DNA of 64,000 nt from Hirudo medicinalis (lineage: Eukaryota > Annelida > Clitellata > Hirudinida > Hirudinidae), in the NCBI GenBank assembly GCA_011800805.1, contig MPNW01000172.1, forward strand, positions 1 through 64,000, given 5' to 3'. A program made the position numbers and the translations under genes. The notes below the pieces were generated by a model. The model saw nothing but the letters and a program-made list of their open reading frames with translations, had not been told where the DNA came from and ran no database searches. Each line of letters begins with the position of its first letter. Positions within the stretch are counted from its first letter, which is position 1. Below, piece after piece: positions 13,213 through 26,364 of this stretch.

Positions 13213-16200
13213 CTAGGACATTAGTGGGATGGTGGGAAATGATTTGGAAGCTTTACCAGGTTGCTTTGGAGGGAGTCCCAAGCTCACAAGTCTACATCTG
13301 ATCATTTGCATTATCTCCAATTCATCTGTCCCTGGCTTGTCCTCACCATTCTTTTTATTTATATAAGATACAAGACACCAATGTAAAATGAAGATTTTGT
13401 TGATGAGAAGATGATTATAATATTTATTATATATATTATATTAGATGACAATTACAGACTAAATTTATTGTAAAATAAACTAGTCAGCTAAATTGTACTA
13501 ACGGAGTAACTTGTGGCATATTTTTGGCTGATAGTTCTGTAGATTCCAATGGGAATCTGGTGCGTTGTTGAGCAAAGCTTTTGGTACAGAAGACCATAAG
13601 TCCCAACACTTAGATTTTCTTCAGAAAGTTGAATCTTTCATACATCAAGGGGGAATTACAAAGATTTTTTTTTCTTTTTTGTTCCATTAATTAAAGCATG
13701 ATGTAAACACTCACACATGCTAAATAGCCTGAGCCAGCTTCTTGATCGATCCCAAGCAAAAGTCGAACAAATTTGATCACGTAATCTTTCACAAATGCCT
13801 GAAGATATATTCGAAATGTGGTACTTTGAAGACATATTATTTTAGTTGAAGCAATCTCAGGAAGTTATTGATAAAAAATTTATAATGTTTCATATGTAAA
13901 GATGGAAAAACTAATTCTGCCAAATGAAATCTGCCTTTGCTCTTCGAATGAAGTGCCCCAGATGCTTAGAAGACATGGTGCTAGGTAATTACATCTATTA
14001 ATTAATATAAATTTATAGTAATAAAAATAAGTTGTAAGTTTATCACTATCAATTCTAATATTTTCAATAATTTTTAACACATTTCCTAAAACATGTATAC
14101 AACCTGGTAGAGGAGAGTGTCCAGCATGCTGGAAGTGAAAACGTTTCCAGCAGCAAATGGAAGTCGAAACATGAAGTACAACTGAGAGCCTCTTTCCTTC
14201 TCCCTCTGAAATTCATGAATATTCAACTCTCATGCATTATGCTTATTAATTAATTAGTTAGTTCACTGAATTCCAATGTTTAAGATACTCGAGAGAGTAT
14301 ACATGCATTCAAAAAAAGCTTTCAATCCAACTTTTATTTTAATGAGGCTTTAATTCTTATTCTTAACATTCATGTGGCAATCACAATGAAGACCTTCTCA
14401 AGTTTTGATAGTTGTAAGGCATAAGTGTCTCTGGCTCTGAATTGCATGAACCTCATGTTTGAGGCTTGCGACAGTTCAGTGACTATGTTGGCACTTGGGA
14501 AAAGTCTGAAACATTTGTGCTGATTACATTGTATTATTTCTTGTTAGAGCCATTTCATAAATTGATGTTGGTTGTTAAAAACTCGACAATTCATAATAAC
14601 GACTAAACCACAGCACTCGACCACACCTATTATTTTATTTTTATCACTTAAGCAATTTTAACAAATATAACGAAGAGATCTCTGTAATGTTTTTTTTTTT
14701 ACTTGTTTGTGGTTAATTTCATAAATAAAATTGCAGCAGAAGAAATATTCCTGAGCTTACCTGAACATGGACTGCACAGCTACGATGGTGTTGCAGTCTG
14801 CTAGTGTCTCTTCCTGCCCAGCATTTGAACTTTCCTTGTTGACAACAACCACAGTGTCAGCAATCTGAATCCCAGCCAAGAAGAGATCGTCCAATCTTGT
14901 CCAATCGAAATGAACATAAAGTTAAGCAGTTTATCTAATTTCAATTTTGTTTAAGCATGACAACATTTCCTGACCTATCAATACTGCCTATCATCCAGTA
15001 AACTGCAGGAAAGTGACAAATTGTCTCCAGGAAGGTAAGATTTGGTCTGAATAGTTTCAATTGTATTTGCATTAAAAAACTTGGAATTGTATTTATTATG
15101 TGCAATTCAAAGCATATCTGAGTATGAATTAAAACTATTTAAATCAACTTACACTGGATATAGCTTAACTAGTATCCTAACTTATAACCTACTTGTAATG
15201 TATACTTTGATCATTTCTAAATTGGGGATTGCCCAAACAAATAATCATTTCAACTGTGAAATTCAATAATCAATTGCTTTCAGTCTTACAAGCACAACCT
15301 TAATCAGGCAGTCACATTTTTAATCACATCAACACACTTTTCTTCGAGGAGGAGCACAATTGGATGGAGCTGCTCTTTATGTCTTGAATGTGACCTGAGA
15401 GGGACTATGAAGTTGAAGAGGGCATTGCTGGATCGATCTGCGGCCACAATCACACTTCGGTTCGACCACTTGTACTCGCGTGCATGGGTGTACGAGCAGT
15501 GCTTGCAAGCCTTTTGAAAGCAGTATTGAACATGACTGAAAGAAGTGTCAGCAATGATGGTGAGTACGATTAGGTGATGATAATGACCCACCCACCTCAG
15601 TGAGGTTCAGACAGCAGAGAGGTCTTGGTGATTTCATGAGATGACAATGGATTGGACTTGTTCCAATGTAGGGTGTGATTGGTGGAATGCCACAGTACAA
15701 CCTGCAATGGAGTTGAATGTAATAATAAAAAAGTTTTATCATGAAAGTTTCCAAAAGGTGAAACTAACTAAATACAACAATGATTGGCCAAATTCTAGCC
15801 TATTTACTTAGTGATTCACTTAATTTTAAAAGTGCTTAACAGATGAATTAATCCAAAAATAGTATTTTTTGTATTTATTTAGCTGATCTTTTGAGTGCCT
15901 TATGTATCCAAATTGGATGTGAAGGCACTTTTTAATCGATCTACCATTTATATAGCGCCTCTACCAGAGGGCACTCCCTGGTGGTGCAGGTTGGGTTGCG
16001 AACACGACACATTACGACCATTGCTATTACGACGCATGCAGGAACGCAACCCATTCGGCCAACCTGCACGCCACATCTATGTTTTGCATGGATCGGTGTA
16101 AATTTATTTTCATGGGCTTCGTTATTGCTTTGATGATTTTAATGTTAATGTTTGACTGATTGTCGATTGACCGTGGAATATGACTGCTGAATTTTCATTT

Positions 16201-19200
16201 TCCTATTTGGGGTTGGTCTGTTGGCAGAAGTAATTAGTTCCTTCAGACAACCCTCTGCTTGGTAAATTCTTCTCATGTTTCAATTATTTTGTTGTACCAT
16301 AAAGGCTTTACTGCTATGAAAAAAAGCAGAATTATTTTGAAATTTAGTGAAATGAATGGAGAAACCTTACTAACTCCTTTAAATTAGGTGCTTCATTAGC
16401 CTTCCTATCTTTGGCCTCCTCTGCATCATCATCTTCATCACTAAAAGCATCCTCCTCATCCTCCTCCCCATCTTCTTTTTCATCATAGTCCACATCAAGT
16501 TCACTGGTTGAGTTCTCCTCCGAGGCAAGGTTGGCTGGCTTGGCATATGACTTATGGTATGTGAGAGTAATGTTTGAAGAGCAGTTGTTGGCAGTGGTTG
16601 GATTTTTGCAATCCACAGATGAAGATGATGGTGGTGGTGGTGGTGGTTGTGAATTCTTGACTCGTTCCGTAGGGTGTTGAAAAAGTACCGATGGTTTGTT
16701 TACTTTTGTGGAGGAATATTTTGTGTTATCAGATGGTTCAGATGAGAGCAGAGGAGTCCTTTGCTTCATTGGTGATGAAGGGGGGTTTGGTCCTGCTGGT
16801 TCTATAAATAAAATATTCTATCAATGAATAACTATTTAAAGCAACAGATTGATTTTTAAAGTCAAAAGCCAAAAGTTCAAAGTTAACTTTTTAAATTAAA
16901 AAATCGAATGTAAAAATGAAACTTGCTTAATGCTTAAATAGATGTGAACTACAAAGAAATATCACAATATTTATATAAAAATAATTGATAAAAGCTTTTA
17001 TCTGAAAATCAGTGCACCATTAAAAAAGTTTGGACCAACTGTTGATATGGATGCCAACATCAGCAATAGAAGTTCTTTTGAACATGTACTCCTTCTTGGC
17101 TCCTTTGTTCAAAACTTTCATGGATCTCCTTCTAAAGGAAGCACCAAAGTTTGAAACAAGGCCAGAGTTGTCAGGCTGTGAAAGAACAAAAGCAGAGTTT
17201 TCCTCTTTGGTGATGGCCATGTAGAAGCAGATGTCAGTGTCAGACATGATGTGCAGGGGACCAGGATTTAGCAGCAGAGGTGATCCAGGTAAAGAAGATT
17301 GAACTCCAACCAATGAGACTCCATATCTCAAGAAACAATATATTATAAATATGTTATTCCTATTAATAAAAAAAAATGTAAACATTACTTTTTCAAATTA
17401 ATTTTCAGTTATTTTAAAAATCCTCTAGTGCACTAACTTCCGATGAGCATGGAACGAAGCAAAGGTAAAAGATTTGTCTTTATATTCTCCAAAAAATCTG
17501 CTATCACACAGCCTGATGTGGTATATCTCATTGCCACTGCATTTGCCATATAATTTAATCCATTCTTCAGATGATGCTTGCCCTTCACTGCACGATTTAA
17601 AAGTTAAAAGTTGAAAATATTTTGAATAATTTAAGCGCAACATATATCCTAAAATATATAAAATAATTTTGTTCAGAACTCAGTTAAGAAATTAAATGTC
17701 TTTTAATGGAATTTTTATGAATTTACTTTTTAAACTGATTTCTTTTTGATGAAGCAATGGGTTTGCTCATATGAAGAGCTCACTTATCAAAAGATTATTT
17801 TCAGAAATTTATGAATAACAGAGGCCTGCAAAATGTACATTCAAAAACCTTTTTTTAAAATTGATAATAATTATAATGATTTTTTGGATGCTGAACAAAA
17901 ATATGTCCTCAGTTTTTCTCATTGCACAAAGATTTTCTAGAAAGAAGTCTATATGTAAAAAGTGAATTTGTATGCTCATAGAACATCTCAATATTTTGAA
18001 TTTTCTCAGCATCTTTTCAACACTATTTTCATAGTCTGGGTCCTAAAAATTTGTAATAACATCTTTAAAAGCAATCCAAACTTATTTTTCAGCATCCTTC
18101 ATTGTGGACAGGAAGAGGCATCTGTCATAAATCTGGCCCCATAAATATACCTTCTTTTAACTTAGCTTTCGATGGGTGAGAGAACTTCTTATGTAGGTAC
18201 TTAAAGCAGTTTTCTCCTTTTGATAAGGCTTTAATAATAATATTTCAACAGCCTTCTGGATTATGATGATGATGATGATTTCATTTATATCATTTATGAT
18301 TAATATAATCCATTTTATATCTTTTGTTTTTCATGCTAACATGGCTTGGATAGTCTTAGACATCACTAAATTGCATAAATATTTTATTTATTAATTAAAA
18401 CTTCCCAAGTTTTTGCAACATCTAAAAAATAATAGAAATTTATCTATCTATACACCAGAGAGCCTCAATACCTGTGTGTTTTGGAAAAACACATTTTGAG
18501 ACAAAACTGCATGTTATACAACAATTTCAGTATAATTTTTGAATTCAGCATCCAAATGTACATAAGAAACACATAAAATAAAACAAAAAGTTTTTTCATT
18601 GCAGGCCTGCAATCAACAGATTTTTCTTAAAAATGTCAAATTGACATGATTAATGCAAGACCGATGATTATTGAGGAAATTATTATTAAACTGAGGCTAA
18701 GCAAAATAAGGAATATAATTGACAAAAATTCATAAAATTAAAAGCTCAAACATGAATTATCCACCAGAAATGAAACTCAAAGCAACAAACCTTCATAAAG
18801 AGTGGTCTTCAAACATAAAATAACTGACACCCAATAAACTTTAATTATAATTTTATGGAGTACTGCAACCACAATTGTTCATCTTGAAAATTATAAAATG
18901 AGAGAATTTTCAACTTATATAAACTCAAACTTTCTATGATTAAGTAAAAATTTTATTTCAATGAGCAACAATATCAATGAAAGCCAATCTTCAATGCATA
19001 ACAAACTTAATTATTTTAGACACTTTGCATTAACAATCATATAAACATTTGGAGAATTCAGATAAGCAGGACTCACGCTCCTCTGGATGTGTGAAGCAGG
19101 AGGGTAACAAAGGTTGACATTCCAGGAAAAAGACAGTTGTTTGCCAGCAGTGCATATTTGAACTCATCTTCACACACCACATGCTCTGAAAAGACATTTA

Positions 19201-22200
19201 AACTTGAAATGAAATTATCTTTGACTAACTTTTTGTATGAATCAGGACAATTTTAAACAGTAAACTCCTGAACATCAGTTTCTACATTTGCTATAAAACT
19301 GCCAATGATATGGTTAAAGAATGACTGTATGATATAACTTGATAAATGTAGTCGAGAGAGATTTATTAGCATTTTTCACTGCCAGCATATAAACCACTTG
19401 ACTTTTTTTTATATCCATGAAGCTTGTGCCAAGAAAATCCAAGAAAATTGCATATTAAGTTGCACAATTCAGCAAAGCAGGACCATTGCTTAATTGAAAT
19501 TTAATTAAAATTATTTCCATTGAAAAGTTCTTCACCAGCAAAGTGGACATGCAATTTGCTCTCAGGTCTAAAAATCTGGACATACTGAGGACAGTTTGGA
19601 GCAAAATCCTTTACAGCCCATGCCCTCAGGATTGTGTGTTGATCCTCAAAAATAATTTTGTTATTTTAAAATATGCCATTTTTATTTTAAAATTGAAATA
19701 AATATATTAAAAAATAATTAAAACCGGCAATGTTCATCTTTAATTTATGTTTTAAAGCGTGTACAATTATTTGATTTTTTTATTTAGTTTGAAAGCTTTA
19801 CTAACTGCAGCCGCTCTGTCTAAATAATTTCTTGCCGCAATCATGAAACATCCCTTGGCATCTTGCATCCTATCAATCAATAAAGTCTAAATGAAAATTT
19901 TAATTTGCACCATGATTTCTTGGTAAATAGCACTGATTAATTGCTTCAAAATGAATTTTCAAAGATGTTTTTTTATTGAAATGAGAATTCATTGTGGCTA
20001 AAAACAAATGTTCGTGTCATTAATCAAGGCATTCAAAATCTTTTTTGAACCTGCATCTCGAAAGATCAGTGTCCTTGAGAGCTGAGCCCTTGATGTAAAT
20101 TACTCTGGCAGCCCAGAGGGGAACCTGAGCAAGAAAACTAATGAGTTTCATTGATGCTGTACATCTCTGACCTTCAACAAGCAGATTAAACCTGTAGAAG
20201 CAACTTCATAGTTGGATCAAGGTCAGAAGGTGACAGCAGCACTACGTAATAGTCCTACAAAAGAAGGCCAAGATTTCTTCTGACAATTATTTGTACAATT
20301 GCATCAATTTTCATAAAATCTATCAGCAAAGCTATTATCCGTTCCAACAAATCAAGCTTGTTTATTATTTTGCTGGAGGGAAATAATGAGAAAAGAGATG
20401 GAAATTATAGAGAGATTCCAACAAATATTATTCCTTTAAAAATTAAGTCTAGATTTTTAAAGTTGGTCTGAAATAATATCCCTCATGAAATAGATGATTT
20501 GAGAAGATTTAGAGAATAAGAGAGTCTATCAACTTCAGAAACTGGCACAAATGAATGATGTCAGCAATCCATATTTCTGAACATGGTTTAAAAACTACTT
20601 CATTGATAGCATTGGAGCACAAAGATGATTCTGATGTACTGTGAATATCTTCTCATAATTGATTGCTGAGAAGCTGCAACATCATGGTTCAAGCACAGGT
20701 GAGTGTGCCTTCAAGAGACATGTGTATTGAATTTTTAACTCCCAATTTTTTAAATTGAAGGAAGGTTTTTGAATGACCTTAACAGACCTTTAAACCTCAA
20801 TTTCAGATTTATATGCACATTCTATTTAGTGACACACTGAAATATAAATTATGCAATTACACACAGAAAAATAAGGATTATAAGGTAGACAATATTTTGT
20901 TATACAAACAAAACTTAACTAATTTATCAAAAACAAAAATTGAATTCATGTTCTCAAGTACTCTTTTGCTATTGTAATAATTAATTGCAAATGCTCTAAA
21001 AATAAAAGCTGGATTTCCCAATGGAATCATACACAGAAACTTTATGGAATTAGAAACAACATGGCAACCTGAACTTTTGGATGTGCATAGAACTCATTAA
21101 GGAAATCCATGATGGTGTCTGCCTGCATGGTGGTGGCCACGACCACCACATGCTTTTCATTCTGAGCTCTTTGGCTGCTGTAATTTTTCCCCATTTTTTG
21201 TTTTTCCATCCAAGTTGATGCCAGTTGTTCAAACTAAGTGAATCATGCTTTATGATTTTATCTTGCACAAGCAACATCTAGAACAAATTACTGTTTTCCC
21301 AAATTTTTATAATTTTTAAAAAGGATCCAATGAAAACATTAGTCAATGAAAAAGGTCAACTGAAAAACTCATTTGTTGCATTGTAGCACAAAAATTACTG
21401 ATTTGTATTTGAGATAATATGAGTTTAAAAATGTCACAAAAGTAACCTGAGTAGGAAGAACTATAAAAGCTGAGCAGATAAGGATGATCATAAAAAGTTT
21501 GCTGGGCCAAATGTCTGGATAAACATCTCCGTATCCAACCGTGGAGAAGGTTACGATGACGTACCACAGGGAATCAAAGAGCGTCAGGGATTTCATGCTG
21601 CCCCTCTGAAGGTGCTGGATTCCACAAACACTGGTGAAAACCAGGCATGAAATAGTGGCTATTAGAAATATCAACTGTTGGCTCAGGGCTGACTGAGACC
21701 TTTGCATTACTCTATGCAAATCACTCTGTTAGGGTTATTTGAAATTAATTAGAAATGAATTCAAAATGAAAAATTATTAATAATATTAATTTAAATCTTA
21801 CCAGCATGTCATTTAAAGCAATTTTTGCAAGCCAACAATTTAAGAACACGGGCACAAAAAGTTTTCGTATTGGTTGATAAAATATCTAACAAATAAGAGA
21901 ACAATCCATTAAAATTTAATTGATTATTTCAGTAATAGTTTCATGAGTTATTTCAAATATCCTGCTGAGTTGAAATCTGTGATCTGAACTTGAACTCACA
22001 GTGATTATGAAAGGTATTGTGTTTACAGCTTCTAACAGAAAACTAGGAGCTATGATTTGCAGCCAGATATTACCCTGTAATTGAATTAACTTGTTTAATC
22101 GAAAAAATAAATGAAAGATCAGATCAGAAACAATTTTCTCTTTTTTATCCGTATTTATAATTCCATAATTTTCATTTACTGTCAGCAGACTTTTGTTCTT

Positions 22201-25200
22201 ATTTCAAAGAATATTCTCAAATGCTAGGTTATTTAAGGTTCAATTAAATAAAAGTGATGAATCCCTTAATGTGATAGAAATTAGAAATAATTGGATGCTC
22301 TATTGCACCCAGGGTTGGGATTGAGAAAATTCTGCCCATGGGATAAATGGTACTGGGATTTTCAGGTATTTTAGATTTTTACCAGTATTTTCATTTTCAA
22401 AGTTTTTAGTTGGCAAAATAAGGCAAAGTGATTTAGTATTCTTTGAAAGGTTTGTATTTCTCAAATTTGCATTTTACAGTCAGAAATTCTTAGTTCAAAC
22501 ACATTACATGTATTTAGTTTTATTGTCTTACACTAGACTAGTGTCACTAGTAGTCTCCAGATTCATCTTCTCCTTCCATTTCCAGGTCGTCCATGTCAAA
22601 GCATTCTTCCAGGCTCAGCTGCAACTCAGGCTCAGTCTGAGCATCTTGTTGCTTCTTTCGAGCCTCGAAACTTTGACCTTCAAAAAGTCTTCGAAATAGT
22701 TAATGGAGGATCTTCACCTTCATTCACTTTTGAGTAGACCTGCCAGACAGGCTTTCCGACCAGGCATTACAGCCTGTCCTCTTGGCATTTTGTTCACTGC
22801 TTTTCAGTCTTTCACTTATCTACCATTATGCTTTCAACCAACTAGTAATGATTAATGATGATCTGATTGCTGAGTGCTATTGAGCTTTATATAGCAGAAA
22901 AGTCTAGAATGTTCTGAGAATGAACATTGTAGAATCTTCTCGAACATTCTGGAACATTTATAGAACATTCTAGAAATTGTTAGAACTTGTAGAAATTTCT
23001 AGAATTTTCCTAACAGTACTTATTTATATTCATTTTTTGCAGATAAAGGAAAATAATTTCTGGCTTGTAAATTTGAACCACATAAAATTCCTGGTAAAAA
23101 TCCCAAAAATCCTGCCCCGACGGGATAAATGGTCATAAATCGACTTTATCCCAACCCTGATTGCACCTACCTTATAGGCTACATAAGTGACAAGTAGAGT
23201 TTCAGTGAAACTGATGATGGCCACACAAACCTGTATGCCCCACAACCAATCATTTCTATTAACCCAAAATATGTGATGCCTGAGTGAGTTGTAAACATAA
23301 AACTTGTAATTTTATAATTTATAACTTAAATCTAACATATAAAATTATAATGAATATTAAAATTTCGATAGAAACAAAATGGTGCCTTAACTGATAGCAA
23401 AGATAACCTAACCAATTAATAATTCCAGGGATGGTATTAGCAGGATCGCACATCCCATTACGCCCCTGCTTTCCAAGTCTAACATCAACAAAAGTGGAAT
23501 TCTGTGCATAAATCTCAGGGTCACTAAAAAGCAGAACCATTCATCAGCTTCTGCACCAAAAGCATATAAAAATAATGCTCACGAGACCAACCATTCCGAT
23601 AAGGAATATGCAGGATGCTGATCGGTTAAAACTCTAAATACGTACAACACGCAAGACAGCAACTTTATGAACAAATTGAAGACTCGAATCTGTAAGCCTT
23701 AAAAGATGATTTAAATAAATAAATTTAATAATGTTCAATGTTGATTAGATCCAAAAGGAAATGTCAATTCCTATTACCACCATCCAATTTCATGTCCAGA
23801 ACTAACTTGGCAATCATTTCAAACAAGAATTGGAAAAAAAGGTTTGAGTTAATTGACTGAAAGAAGTCCTGGCTAGATCCCAACTTATGTTGAGATGAAA
23901 TGCTAATTTTTAAAAGGATAAGCTTAATAAGCCTACATTCACAAATGGGAATAAGCCTAAACAAACCTGGCTCCAAAATAGTTTAATGTAATAATTAAAC
24001 AATGTTTGACCATTTGCTATTATCATCTCAACAAAACCACTCTAAAATTAAATATTCATGGATTAACAAAGTAATCCAAAGTAAGCAATATTTTCTTAAT
24101 TTTGAAGTTTTTCCATTTTGTCATTCATTTTGCTATTCAATGAAATGTGATTGAAGCCATAAAAATTAGAGCATTTCTAATCTTTAACAAGTAAATACAT
24201 TATTATTTATGGATTTAAGAATAAATGAATGAGGAATAAACCAGAAATGAATTGATGGAAATAATTTACATTAATTTCTATATTATTATAGATATTATAA
24301 TAATGATAAATCTCTTCTTGATAAATGTTTAAACCAAAGATCGACCTGTGAATGAATAACAGATGAACGATCAATTATAAATACTTAATAACACGTAGTC
24401 AAATTTGGAGAACTTGAAAAAAACACTTTGAATCACCAGAAACAGCTACATAGAAACAAGTGCAAGTAGAAGAACACAAATTATTTTTCAAAAAGAAATC
24501 AGATGAAATGAATAGCAATAAATTTTTCTTAGAATTTTAGCTGCAAAAGCCAGCACTACAGGTGAGACATAAATCAATATCCTTGTGATGGTTGTCAGCT
24601 GACTAAGTGTAGTGAAAATATAGAAATGGTTTCTCAAATTTCCTCACTTGTTCTCTGGTTTTGAAGAAAATATATCTGAAGTCTTTCCTTAAAGGTGTTC
24701 TCATTTGTAAAAAACTCCACTTTCACTCTTCAAAAAAATTAAAACACACAGATAAAAATTTTAAAAATCATGAATAAATTTAAGAGACTGTCTCCATCAT
24801 TTATAATTTGCAATTCAAAATTTTCATTCCAATCTAAGGCTCATTATATTATCTGAATTAATCGGACATTGATTGAAAAGTAAATGAGGTGAAATGCAAA
24901 AATGGTTGGAGTTATTAATGTCATGAAAGGCACCCAAGTGTCAATAAAACAGTGAAGTGCTCTCAAGCTTCAATATGCTACTCCATCACCAAGGATTCCT
25001 TAAATGTTCGATCTTGGTTATAAGATACTTGTTATGGGTGCTCCAGTCTGGGGAGCAATATTCAAGGACTGGACGGACAGAGGTGCAATATGCTCTGGTC
25101 AGAATTTTTTGTCTCTTGAGCGAAAGCATATCAATTTGTATTATTTTAAATTTATTTACAATTACTTACATTTGTTGTACATTTCCACTCAATTTTAGTT

Positions 25201-25917
25201 AACTGGGGGTAATAACAATTTTAAAATTAACATGAAATACTTGAAGCCTTTGGTTAAAACAAATTAATAATAATTATATTATTATTACATGGAACTTTAG
25301 TCTAAAAATCAGGCAAAGCAATGGATGAAGATAAGAATGTGCCAGATTTTAAGATTCAACTAAGTTTTTGTTTGAGAAAAGCAAATTAATTAAAATTCTA
25401 AGCTTGTTTTTATCATTTACAGCCTCAAGCTAAGATCAAGCATTAAAAAATGCATTAGATTATATGAATTAATTTGACTTCTGCATCCATAATTGCTAAA
25501 TTCACTCAACATTAACAAATTATAACTTGATAATTATCAGGGTGGTTGCAATCACTAAATTAAACTAATGATTAGAAAATAAGTTGAAATAATCAAAAAG
25601 AGTTATATTTAGATCTCCTGCTGCTTTTGACTGTTTCACTTTTCAAATCTGTATCTGCTACAAGAATGTTTATTACCGTTTCTCTAGCACTTTTACTAGC
25701 CATTTTAAATATGTGTGCAATGTCACATGAATGCATATTTACTTTCTGTCAGTCTCAGAACCGAATTTTAAAAACATTCGCAATTGCAACTAAGACAATT
25801 AAATTAAAATGAAGAGTAAAAATACCTGTCATCATACGATTGCTCTCTTGAGATCAAATCTTTAAATCTGTATTTAGATGGAGTTATTATGCGTCCAGAT
25901 TGTCTGGCTTCATCCAT
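13213..25917 (-). CDS. KCNT/slo-2-like: Sodium-activated potassium channel, SLO2/KCNT family
   Basis: Large-conductance plasma-membrane K+ channel. Twenty-six coding exons, 5' to 3': 25917-25826, 24727-24648, 23697-23583, 23523-23392, 23279-23171, 22074-22000, 21885-21802, 21725-21447, 21233-21069, 20254-20192, 20124-20051, 19869-19806, 19644-19536, 19185-19077, 17587-17438, 17326-17040, 16801-16375, 15701-15596, 15510-15338, 15046-14975, 14895-14761, 14505-14394, 14205-14104, 13798-13715, 13634-13503, 13350-13213. Total 1155 aa. The N-terminus has [19 protein letters not shown]; six membrane segments follow, then the pore with filter TVGYGD. RCK1 includes [20 protein letters not shown] and [23 protein letters not shown]2 includes [28 protein letters not shown] and IPIGIYRT. 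The S4 region ([17 protein letters not shown]) is poor in arginine, as in SLO2 and unlike SLO1; there is no Ca2+ bowl. The exon at 16375-16801 is a poly-Pro and Asp/Glu-rich RCK1-RCK2 linker. The start is an ATG just ahead of the conserved N-terminus. Confidence 0.93.
15920..16075 (+). repeat. Dispersed repeat B (TATAGCGCC family), copy 1
   Basis: Lies in a SLO2 intron. Shares ATTTATATAGCGCCTC, the GAACACGACACATTACGA block and AACCCATTCGGCCAACCTG with copies at 35888 and 51211. The left end has diverged. Noncoding. Confidence 0.75.
22547..22788 (-). pseudogene. Short decayed frames downstream of the HSE/TATA unit
   Basis: An ATG at 22788 (minus) opens a frame of about 22 codons beginning [19 protein letters not shown], rich in basic residues. 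A second, shifted frame of about 50 codons ends at 22547 with an acidic tail ([19 protein letters not shown]). They could be two exons or one frameshifted ORF of a small protein. I do not recognise a family. Its position downstream of the TATA box suggests it is what the element's promoter expressed. Confidence 0.35.
22887..23010 (-). promoter_or_regulatory. Heat-shock-element array plus TATA box inside the hAT element
   Basis: Between 22905 and 23010 the sequence is packed with alternating GAAnnTTC pentamers. Contiguous perfect runs include GAAtcTTCtcGAAcaTTC continuing tgGAA (about 22932-22954), GAAcaTTCtaGAA (about 22963-22975) and GAAatTTCtaGAAttTTC (about 22992-23009). This is the HSF trimer-binding arrangement. 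On the minus strand the array lies just upstream of CTATATAAAGC (22895-22887), a well-placed TATA box that would start transcription near 22860, reading into the element. HSF binding is inferred, not shown. Confidence 0.65.
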
Positions 25918-26364
25918 TTTAACGCCTGAAGATCAGTACTGAATGTGCTGTGACAAGTTTTTTATCTGGACACATTAAACTACTTCGACAGCGACTGACC
26001 AGCACCTGCACTAATCAATGGAAGCGAGCACCTCCTGCCAGCACAGCGCGCAATCATCCAGACGACTGCACTGTGCCACTTCTTTAGTTGGCTTTACTTC
26101 GCATATTAATATGGTTTGGAAAGACCAGTGTGCATTTATGTGTGAGTTTGCTCCCGCTGACTAATTCAGATCAAATCAAGATAAACATGCTTTCTCCACA
26201 TTTACAAAAATAATGAAGGAGAAACATCACATTCCGAATTCTAAAAATAATGAAAGTAATAAAAATGTATTAATTATAGAACTCGTACCTAAGGCAAGTC
26301 AAATGATCTTTAATCGAATAGCACATGATATAAATTGAAGTTTCCTCAAACGCTTGCGATCGTC
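25918..26364. promoter_or_regulatory. Divergent intergenic region, SLO2 (-) / CPVL (+)
   Basis: Only about 450 bp separate the two start codons, which face away from each other, so both promoters or a shared bidirectional one must lie here unless further 5'-UTR exons exist. The segment has a locally raised GC content around 25980-26050. I see no convincing TATA box. Confidence 0.45.

Larger units (their letters stand above)
22310..23159 (-). mobile_element. 850-bp non-autonomous hAT element with 8-bp TSD
   Basis: Termini CAGGGTTGGGAT...ATCCCAACCCTG form 12-bp inverted repeats. The insertion is flanked by perfect 8-bp duplications, ATTGCACC at 22302-22309 and 23160-23167, the hAT hallmark. 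It sits in SLO2 intron 5, and its right TSD begins three bases inside the splice donor (exon end 23171, intron GTAGGTGC...), leaving the donor intact. It has no transposase. The minus strand carries an HSE array, a TATA box and short decayed frames. Removing it leaves an intron of about 235 nt. Confidence 0.9.

Noticed and set aside
16600..16700. Frameshift or pseudogene in SLO2 because of the low-complexity exon
   Set aside because: Phases on both sides join correctly and the whole 26-exon model sums to an exact multiple of three.
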